24,520 nt of DNA from a virus. The stretch covers positions 1-24,520 of the IMG/VR virus record IMGVR_UViG_3300042691_016433. One strand, given 5' to 3'. How positions within the stretch are numbered: position 1 is the first letter of the stretch; the number at the start of each line of letters is the position of its first letter. The position numbers were made by a program, and so were the translations under genes. The notes under the pieces are model-generated. The model worked only from the letters and a program-made list of their open reading frames with translations, did not search any database and was not told the DNA's origin. Of the stretch, positions 4,298-8,441 are shown piece after piece.

Positions 4298-4366
4298 TTA
4301 CATGAAGATGATGAACATCAGGAACGAGAACAACGCGCCGAAGGCGAGGGCAGAGATGGGATCCAT
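4298..4366 (-). CDS. 22-aa single-span membrane micropeptide
   Basis: ATG at 4366 lies 5 nt after TAGGAGA, a good ribosome site, and 27 nt after a promoter block, so this tiny gene has a complete expression signal set of its own. The peptide is short polar (MDP) then hydrophobic (LAFGALFSFLMFIIFM), one membrane span. It could modulate a host membrane protein or act in lysis timing; nothing in the sequence decides this. It borders DnaA-box cluster C. Confidence 0.5.
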   Translation of the reverse strand: MDPISALAFGALFSFLMFIIFM

Positions 4367-4393
4367 TTTGTCTCCTATTGTTGGTGTGTGATT

Positions 4394-4415
4394 ATCATAG
4401 CACGAGGGTCAGACA
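4394..4415 (-). promoter_or_regulatory. TGTCAGACCC-type promoter block for the 22-aa peptide
   Basis: TGTCTGACCCTCGTGC then TATGAT, 27 nt before the start at 4366; one substitution in the core. The upstream gene's stop codon (4416-4418) abuts it. Confidence 0.65.
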
Positions 4416-4601
4416 CTACCGAACCCAAGTCGGGTCAGTAGGGTCTACGGAGCAAGCCTCATAGAAACGGTCAAAATCAAACGCGTCATTTGTAGTTGCT
4501 AACGCCTTAGCAAGGTCTACCGCGATAGTGGTCTTGCTATTCGCGTCAAGTGATGAACAGGCGACCGCGTTAGCGATTAGGGCGAAGGATTTTCTAGTCA
4601 T
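4416..4601 (-). CDS. Small conserved-type phage protein
   Basis: A 61-aa protein from ATG at 4601, preceded by AGAAAGAAG about 7 nt upstream. It begins MTRKSFALIANAVACSS and continues with a helix (VDLAKALATTNDAFDFDRFYEAC). The pattern of a basic N-terminus, a helix with ANA, then FDxDRFxEAC is one I recall from many small uncharacterised proteins in phages of unrelated hosts. Their role is not known. Single gene with its own promoter block. Confidence 0.75.
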   Translation of the reverse strand: MTRKSFALIANAVACSSLDANSKTTIAVDLAKALATTNDAFDFDRFYEACSVDPTDPTWVR

Positions 4602-4631
4602 TGTGTATCTTCTTTCTGTTGGTGTGATTAC

Positions 4632-4653
4632 ATTGTAGCACGAGGGTCTGACA
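4632..4653 (-). promoter_or_regulatory. TGTCAGACCC promoter block for the 61-aa gene
   Basis: TGTCAGACCCTCGTGC then TACAAT, 30 nt before the start at 4601. Confidence 0.7.
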
Positions 4654-4660
4654 GTCCTTG

Positions 4661-4688
4661 CCCGAGGATTACGAGATCGGGTCTCGGG
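4661..4688. repeat. Covarying hairpin, copy 5, with alternative 3' arm
   Basis: CCCGAG, loop GATTACGAG, ATCGGG gives five pairs plus one mismatch. A second arm, CTCGGG at 4683-4688, would pair perfectly with the same 5' arm, so two alternative hairpins are possible. Flanked by CTTG like the other copies. Confidence 0.5.
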
Positions 4689-4693
4689 TATTC

Positions 4694-4930
4694 TTAGGGC
4701 TTGTATCCAAATCCTACGATGTTCACCTTATCTAGCACGATGACATCGCCACCCTCTAGGGCTACCGTGTAGGCGTCCTCTAGATTTTTGTAAGTACCTA
4801 GAACCTTGCCTAGTTCATTGTACCCTCTACCGAAAGAGTAGAGCCTACAAGGGAAGGTCTTTCCGATGATGTTCAGAGGGTCATTGCCAAACATGTTGGT
4901 GTTTGGGATTACGTTCATGTAGTCGTTCAT
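4694..4930 (-). CDS. Small hypothetical protein
   Basis: A 78-aa protein from ATG at 4930; the leader is a run of GAAAGAAA repeats with a weak ribosome site (AGAAAGA). N-terminus MNDYMNVIPNTNMFGNDPLN, then LYSFGRGYNELGKVLGTYKN and a C-terminal strand pair VIVLDKVNIVGF. Probably a small alpha/beta protein; no family recognised. The reading frame is clean and has its own promoter block, with hairpin copy 6 upstream. Confidence 0.68.
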   Translation of the reverse strand: MNDYMNVIPNTNMFGNDPLNIIGKTFPCRLYSFGRGYNELGKVLGTYKNLEDAYTVALEGGDVIVLDKVNIVGFGYKP

Positions 4931-4953
4931 TGTCTTTCTTCTTTCTTTCTTTC

Positions 4954-4975
4954 ATCATACCACTATGGTCTGACA
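4954..4975 (-). promoter_or_regulatory. TGTCAGACCC-type promoter block for the 78-aa gene
   Basis: TGTCAGACCATAGTGG then TATGAT, 23 nt before the start at 4930; one substitution in the core. Confidence 0.68.
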
Positions 4976-4982
4976 CTCCTTG

Positions 4983-5003
4983 CCCTAGGGTTAGGCTCTA
5001 GGG
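4983..5003. repeat. Covarying 6-bp/9-nt hairpin, copy 6
   Basis: CCCTAG, loop GGTTAGGCT, CTAGGG, preceded by CTTG. Lies between the stop of the 51-aa gene and the next promoter block. Confidence 0.6.
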
Positions 5004-5015
5004 TAGCCGGTATGC

Positions 5016-5171
5016 CTAAGACACTTTTAGTTCATCGCTAAGTGCTTTACGGATAGCACCGTGTAGCGAACGAACGAGATACATAGGGTAGGTGTAAACA
5101 CTACCGCTGTTCAGGGTGACTACCCATAGGCGCTCGGAACCGAGTCGCTGTACAGACTGTACATTGTTCAT
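5016..5171 (-). CDS. Small hypothetical protein, KTSC-like
   Basis: A 51-aa protein from ATG at 5171 with AGGAGAAAGAC just upstream. It starts MNNVQSVQRLGSERLWVVTL and contains LNSGSVYTYPMYLVRSLHGA. The pattern of two strands followed by a Tyr-rich turn (VYTYP) and a helix recalls the small KTSC domain (strand, strand, YxYxxVP, helix), but the match is loose. Own promoter block, with a GGACA/CRP-like composite upstream. It is the last gene of the repeat-promoter arm. Confidence 0.65.
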   Translation of the reverse strand: MNNVQSVQRLGSERLWVVTLNSGSVYTYPMYLVRSLHGAIRKALSDELKVS

Positions 5172-5199
5172 TGTCTTTCTCCTTTCTTTCTATGTTCAT

Positions 5200-5221
5200 A
5201 GACTATCACGAGGGTCTGACA
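5200..5221 (-). promoter_or_regulatory. TGTCAGACCC promoter block for the 51-aa gene at 5171
   Basis: TGTCAGACCCTCGTGA then TAGTCT (a poorer -10 in the usual place), 28 nt before the start. Confidence 0.62.
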
Positions 5222-5247
5222 ATGAACGGCTCAAAATGGGGACAAAA

Positions 5248-5317
5248 CGGACATTCTCAAAATAAAGTTTTGTGATGTAGACCACACTAGGGTCTCAAAA
5301 TCGGTGTAAAACGGACA
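5248..5317. promoter_or_regulatory. GGACA box plus CRP/GlxR-like palindrome, copy 4
   Basis: AAAACGGACA ending at 5253, 17 nt, TGTGATGTAGACCACA at 5271-5286, then a second AAAACGGACA ending at 5317. The rest of 5318-5484 is AT-rich with no gene I can support; base composition drops here from the mixed left arm to a more AT-rich region. Confidence 0.48.
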
Positions 5318-5484
5318 TATGGGCGCACTATGAAAAAATAAATACGCGCGCGGAAACCTGTATCATACAAAATAGAAATTTATTTAAGTTTTGCAAATAT
5401 TTGAAATCGGGTGCAAATTGCCTATATGCGAAAAAATTTCTGGGCAAAATTTTGGGTATTTTTAGAAATGGGCGGTACGCAGAA

Positions 5485-5655
5485 CTATTCTTCTTGTTCT
5501 GCTAATGATGGTGGTGGCCCTATAAGATTTCCTTGCTTATGTAGCTCTATTAGAGCTTTTTTGTCACCATCTGGGCCTATGAGCAATAAATCGTATATTC
5601 TAGATAGCTGAATATACATAGCTAAAATTATGTCGTCTCTGTCGTCTGGTGTCAT
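5485..5655 (-). CDS. Small hypothetical protein with leaderless-type start
   Basis: A 56-aa frame from ATG at 5655, N-terminus MTPDDRDDIILAMYIQLSRI, then YDLLLIGPDGDKKALIELHK and a short acidic end. It is a helical, acidic protein. The start has no clear ribosome site; instead TGCTAAAAT (extended -10, hexamer at 5663-5668) ends 7 nt before the ATG, as in leaderless actinobacterial genes. It lies apart from both the repeat-promoter arm and the lysozyme-ThyX operon. I recall similar short proteins with an IGPDG motif in actinophages but cannot name a family. Confidence 0.6.
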   Translation of the reverse strand: MTPDDRDDIILAMYIQLSRIYDLLLIGPDGDKKALIELHKQGNLIGPPPSLAEQEE

Positions 5656-5693
5656 AGCTCTAATTTTAGCATATTTTTAAAAATCGGGGGGAC

Positions 5694-5849
5694 TCATAAA
5701 GTTAGAACCCATATGGCAAGCACTAGCATGCCTATTGGGAAGATAGCTAATATTGGATATGCCACAACTAGGGAGACAACGACGATTGTGAAGATAATCA
5801 TCATTATTCCAGATAGTAGGGCTGTGAGGGCATCTTCACCTTTGTTCAT
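5694..5849 (-). CDS. Small two-span membrane protein
   Basis: A 51-aa protein, last of a six-gene operon. The ATG at 5849 overlaps the previous stop (ATGA). After MNKGEDALTA it is almost wholly hydrophobic with two spans, about residues 12-30 and 34-51, separated by a Pro-containing turn (AYPILAIFPIG). Size and topology fit a class II-type holin or a small accessory membrane protein, and the operon starts with a secreted lysozyme. The lysis role is inferred only from this context. Confidence 0.62.
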   Translation of the reverse strand: MNKGEDALTALLSGIMMIIFTIVVVSLVVAYPILAIFPIGMLVLAIWVLTL

Positions 5850-6184
5850 TTTGTCTCTTTTCCGGTATTTATCGTATGGCCAAAAGTTGAGCTAATGCTA
5901 ACGTTACTGTAGTTACCGTAGGTCCTACCAGTGGGGACATTCTTGCTGCTTCCCAGAATCTTTTCATTACCGCTCCTTGCTTTGTATAAATTATAAGTAT
6001 ACACGATTGCATAGCATATGCATAGGGTCATGAAGCCCCATTGCCTAATTAGAGCCGCATAGGTGATCCATAGAAATTCCATTATTAATATCCAGGCCCA
6101 TCCTAACCCTGGTCGCTTAGAAACGATCCAGAGGCCTCCAATTGATCCAGCGGCTAAAATGAACGACCATATGGTCTCGGTCAT
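5846..6184 (-). CDS. Three-span membrane protein, holin candidate
   Basis: A 112-aa protein. ATG at 6184 overlaps the upstream stop (ATGA), as do all junctions in this operon. Hydrophobic segments are at about residues 4-21, 28-46 and 50-67, followed by a polar, Gly/Ser/Asn-rich tail of about 45 residues. Trp-rich spans with a cytoplasmic-type basic loop (SKRP) and YNLYKAR after the last span resemble small phage membrane proteins of the holin or transporter-fragment type. Being in one operon with a lysozyme and a second small membrane protein makes a holin role reasonable but unproven. Confidence 0.65.
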   Translation of the reverse strand: MTETIWSFILAAGSIGGLWIVSKRPGLGWAWILIMEFLWITYAALIRQWGFMTLCICYAIVYTYNLYKARSGNEKILGSSKNVPTGRTYGNYSNVSISSTFGHTINTGKETK

Positions 6185-6351
6185 TTCAAAATCCTAAATA
6201 CTGGTTCGCAGGGGTCGCCGCCTTCTTCATATTCAACTTTTTCTTCATCGGTCAAATAATCGTATCCACCATCATGTGTGGCACAATATCCTGGAGAAAT
6301 CCAACCGTTTTTAATACCGACTTCCATCCAGGCCTCAAAGTTGTATATCAT
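6181..6351 (-). CDS. Small acidic hypothetical protein
   Basis: A 56-aa frame between thyX and the membrane protein. The ATG at 6351 overlaps the thyX stop (TGATG), and its stop overlaps the next start (ATGA). N-terminus MIYNFEAWMEVGIKNGWISP, then GYCATHDGGYDY and an acidic stretch (TDEEKVEYEEGGDPCEP). The pattern WxxxGxxxGWxSxxxCxTHDG is one I recall from small conserved phage proteins of unknown function. Two Cys and one His might bind a metal. Tight overlaps on both sides make this a real gene. Confidence 0.7.
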   Translation of the reverse strand: MIYNFEAWMEVGIKNGWISPGYCATHDGGYDYLTDEEKVEYEEGGDPCEPVFRILK

Positions 6352-7247
6352 CACTTATCCTCCATATTAAACTTAATGGGGTCAGGATTATAGTTTATGG
6401 CCCAATCGCCGGTTCCGGCGTCATGTAATTTTTTAGCCTTTTCGACAATATCGGCAATTTCCTCATTTAGTTTATTTACTGTTTCCCGTTTCGACTCATT
6501 TTTCGGCAAGCCAAACGACTCATTTTCGATGGCGACAATAGCTGCCTGAGTCAATTCCTGCTTAAAAATCTCATTAAACACATTGGGGAAACGTGGCTGA
6601 ATTAAATCTCTAATAGCAGAGGCATATGCCATAATCTCATACTGTGCATCATCTTTCATTCTTTCGCTCAAAAAGTGCAATACGGATGCAAGGCTTACCG
6701 TCCAGCGATAACGGATATACATGGAATAAGCAGGAAGGAATAGACGGGCCTGCTCTGGAGCGATACCGGCCTTAAGTGCTTCCTTATATAGCGCTTCACT
6801 ATTTTTAAAATGCTTAGTAAGATACTTGCTAAACTCCCGGCCCTTAATGACATCAATTGGTTCGCCAGAACCCTGCTTAGAGTTCTCCGGTTTAGAACGC
6901 CACTCATTATATTTCGGAGTATAGAACTCCTCTTTTTCGGTAATATATCTGCGCGACGACTCATTCCACCCATTCTGATCATCAACAAATGTAGAACCGA
7001 CAGCATACTTCCAATGTTGGCGTGCCACCATAAGCGGTGAATATACCTCAAACGTCATAGAAACGTGTCTAAGGGGGGATAAATGCTTTTCCCTGATAAG
7101 GAACGCAAGCAAACTTAAATCCTTTTTATCGAGCTTTGAGGACTCTTTATCGTAGGATACCCGTGCGGCATTTACGATAGAAAGCTCATCCCCCATAGCA
7201 TCTACGAGCCTGACATATCCCTTATCTAAAACATCAATCTTATCCAC
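6351..7247 (-). CDS. thyX: Flavin-dependent thymidylate synthase ThyX
   Basis: A 298-aa protein that makes dTMP from dUMP with methylenetetrahydrofolate, using FAD and NADPH. The start is GTG at 7247, sharing one base with the upstream stop (TAGTG). The ThyX signature RHRxxSxNExSxRY is present in split form: RQHWK at 76-80, about 13 inserted residues, then WNESSRRY at 94-101. Other family features are RHVSMTFEV at 60-68, the substrate-contact region ARLFLPAYSMYIRYRWTVSL and the HFLSERMKDDAQYEI helix with its Arg and Gln. The last 60 or so residues are a charged tail beyond the usual 220-250-aa core. With the ribonucleotide reductase at 8442 it gives the phage its own supply of thymidine nucleotides. 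Confidence 0.93.
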   Translation of the reverse strand: MDKIDVLDKGYVRLVDAMGDELSIVNAARVSYDKESSKLDKKDLSLLAFLIREKHLSPLRHVSMTFEVYSPLMVARQHWKYAVGSTFVDDQNGWNESSRRYITEKEEFYTPKYNEWRSKPENSKQGSGEPIDVIKGREFSKYLTKHFKNSEALYKEALKAGIAPEQARLFLPAYSMYIRYRWTVSLASVLHFLSERMKDDAQYEIMAYASAIRDLIQPRFPNVFNEIFKQELTQAAIVAIENESFGLPKNESKRETVNKLNEEIADIVEKAKKLHDAGTGDWAINYNPDPIKFNMEDK

Positions 7248-7477
7248 TAGTTATTCCAATCTTCATCATACATCCAGACAATATCAAACATCTTATCATA
7301 CATAGCAATACCTAGTTGTGCATTGTATTCGCAGGCTAGACACCAAAGGATGATGTTATCGTCCTTGTCTAGTTTCGCAAATACCCGGCCGTGGTCTTTA
7401 TCGTTTTTACATACCGGCGCAGGTGCGCTCCCCTGGTCAACTAATTCCAGGTATCTATTTACAACCTGTATTCTCAT
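7247..7477 (-). CDS. Small CxxC protein, possible zinc ribbon
   Basis: A 76-aa protein. I chose ATG at 7477, one base after the stop of the lysozyme gene (TAA A ATG), rather than the longer frame that overlaps that gene; coupling would drive translation because no ribosome site is visible. It has C23, then CLAC at 46-49, each beside short strands (GRVFAKLDKDDNIILWCLAC). That looks like a one-knuckle-plus-Cys zinc ribbon lacking one ligand, unless H29 supplies it. The C-terminus is acidic and aromatic (FDIVWMYDEDW). Function unknown; it sits between lysozyme and ThyX genes. Confidence 0.66.
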   Translation of the reverse strand: MRIQVVNRYLELVDQGSAPAPVCKNDKDHGRVFAKLDKDDNIILWCLACEYNAQLGIAMYDKMFDIVWMYDEDWNN

Positions 7478-7478
7478 T

Positions 7479-8078
7479 TTAGTACCAGTTATGTGATTGG
7501 AAGTGGCCCCAGGCCTTACATGGAGTTCCGTAGCGGTTGTCAATGTAGTGCAGCCCCCACTTGATTTGGGTTACAGGGTTTGTGCGCCAGTCTGAGCCGA
7601 ACTTGGCCATCTTACTGCCAGGTAGTGCCTGTGGGATTCCCCACGCTGTACCGCTGGAATTAGATGAGCGCGTACTCCAACCTGATTCCTTAATCCACAG
7701 GTCGCGCAGGCAGTTCCATTGTCTACCATCCCAGCCGCGGGCGGCCGCGAGTTCCTTGCCGATTCTTTGGTTACGACCAGTGGGGCTAACTTCGCGCTCG
7801 GATGAACGAGACACCTTTTTCTTAGAACGCTTAGGCTTCGATTTAACAAATCGTTTTTTATTAGGCTTCTCTATGGGTGAGATCCTAATTGTAGAGCGGG
7901 ACACGCGCTTCTCGCGCGTCTTAGTGGGCTTCGGTGATGAAGCAGCATACCCTAGTGCAATCTCAGGTGGGGAAAACTGCACCTGTGAGCTTGCCTTACT
8001 TGGAGCGGAAATAAAACTCGCACTAACTCCAATTAAAACCAAACTCAAGCCAATAGCAACAACATCTTTCTTAATCAT
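7479..8078 (-). CDS. Secreted transglycosylase-like lysozyme (endolysin candidate)
   Basis: A 199-aa protein from ATG at 8078, 5 nt after GGAGG. Residues 1-30 look like a Sec signal peptide or signal anchor (KK, then GLSLVLIGVSASF, then APSKA). Residues 50-100 are a Lys/Arg/Ser-rich linker suited to cell-wall binding. Residues 105-199 match the C-terminal SLT-like domain found in actinobacterial and lactobacillar wall proteins: WNCLRDLWIKESGW with the likely catalytic E131, SSGTAWGIPQALPG, KMAKFGSDWRTNP, QIKWGLHYIDNRYG and a final NWY. C123 and C187 may form a disulfide. It would cleave peptidoglycan glycan strands outside the membrane. A signal-bearing lysozyme may not need a holin for export. 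It heads a six-gene operon with thyX. Confidence 0.85.
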   Translation of the reverse strand: MIKKDVVAIGLSLVLIGVSASFISAPSKASSQVQFSPPEIALGYAASSPKPTKTREKRVSRSTIRISPIEKPNKKRFVKSKPKRSKKKVSRSSEREVSPTGRNQRIGKELAAARGWDGRQWNCLRDLWIKESGWSTRSSNSSGTAWGIPQALPGSKMAKFGSDWRTNPVTQIKWGLHYIDNRYGTPCKAWGHFQSHNWY

Positions 8079-8109
8079 CAAAGCCTCCAGAAATTTAAGT
8101 TAAACATCT

Positions 8110-8155
8110 AGTCTACCACATGGCCTAAAATGGCGCAAGAGTGATTTGAATCACA
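8110..8155 (-). promoter_or_regulatory. Promoter with CRP-like site for the lysozyme-thyX operon
   Basis: Minus strand: -35 TTGCGC (8133-8138), 17-nt spacer, extended -10 TGGTAGACT with hexamer at 8110-8115. The 16-mer at 8140-8155 carries a perfect GTGATTTGAATCAC palindrome ending one base upstream of the -35, so its centre is near -44, the place of a class II CRP activator. No TGTCAGACCC block here. Confidence 0.62.
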
Positions 8156-8366
8156 AAAGTAACTAAAAGTTTATAAAAACCTCATTTCGCTTTATGTGTT
8201 ATCATGCTCTTATACTTAAAAGAATATATAAATATAACCATATTTAATATATACATATATAACTAATATAAGCTATATATGCGACCAATGTTACCAGAGT
8301 TTCGTAGCTTTTTCTCAATAAAAATTTTTGTAAAAAGTTTTCCATTTAGCTAAACTTAGTGACACT
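8156..8366. other. AT-rich divergent intergenic region
   Basis: No gene. About 8211-8283 is almost pure A+T with many TATATA steps. It separates the leftward lysozyme operon from the rightward structural arm. It could serve as an easily melted promoter or origin segment, but no DnaA box is present. Confidence 0.4.
8328..8356 (+). promoter_or_regulatory. Promoter of the ribonucleotide reductase gene
   Basis: TTGTAA (8328-8333), 17-nt spacer, TAAACT (8351-8356). A transcript would start near 8363, only a few bases before the ATG at 8367 and about 80 nt before the ATG at 8442. Confidence 0.5.
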
Positions 8367-8406
8367 ATGTCTGCTACAATTAACCTAATCAAATTCGTAT
8401 ATGTGG

Positions 8407-8431
8407 CCTCTCCGAAGGTCATCAGGAGAGG
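8407..8431 (+). promoter_or_regulatory. Hairpin sequestering the ribosome site of the RNR gene
   Basis: CCTCTCC at 8407-8413 and GGAGAGG at 8425-8431 pair perfectly over 7 bp with an 11-nt loop. The 3' arm is the only ribosome-binding sequence before the ATG at 8442, so folding would block initiation there. Confidence 0.45.
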
Positions 8432-8441
8432 TATATTTGCT

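Noticed and set aside
4093-4441. Plus-strand frames of about 70 codons beginning MWIT
   Set aside because: They start in DnaA-box repeats (the MW comes from ATGTGGAT-like or GTGGAT sequence), lack ribosome sites, and cross other genes antisense.
616-5221. Repeated TGTCAGACCC motif as a CRISPR array
   Set aside because: Copies are hundreds of bases apart with genes between them and lie at promoters; there is no regular spacer.
616-5221. TGTCAG of the block as a sigma-70 -35 element
   Set aside because: It is only 10 bp from the -10 hexamer, too close for a sigma-70 promoter; a separate role is more likely.
5411-5611. 66-codon plus-strand frame
   Set aside because: It has no ribosome site and is antisense to the 56-aa minus-strand frame, which has a promoter and better composition.
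7561-8103. 180-codon open frame on the plus strand
   Set aside because: It lies antisense to the lysozyme gene, whose domain motifs are clear, and its protein has no recognisable features or ribosome site.
8367-8441. Residues 1-25 of the longer RNR frame as a signal peptide
   Set aside because: The stretch is short and mixed basic/hydrophobic without a cleavage pattern, and RNR is cytoplasmic; a translated leader or untranslated region is more likely.
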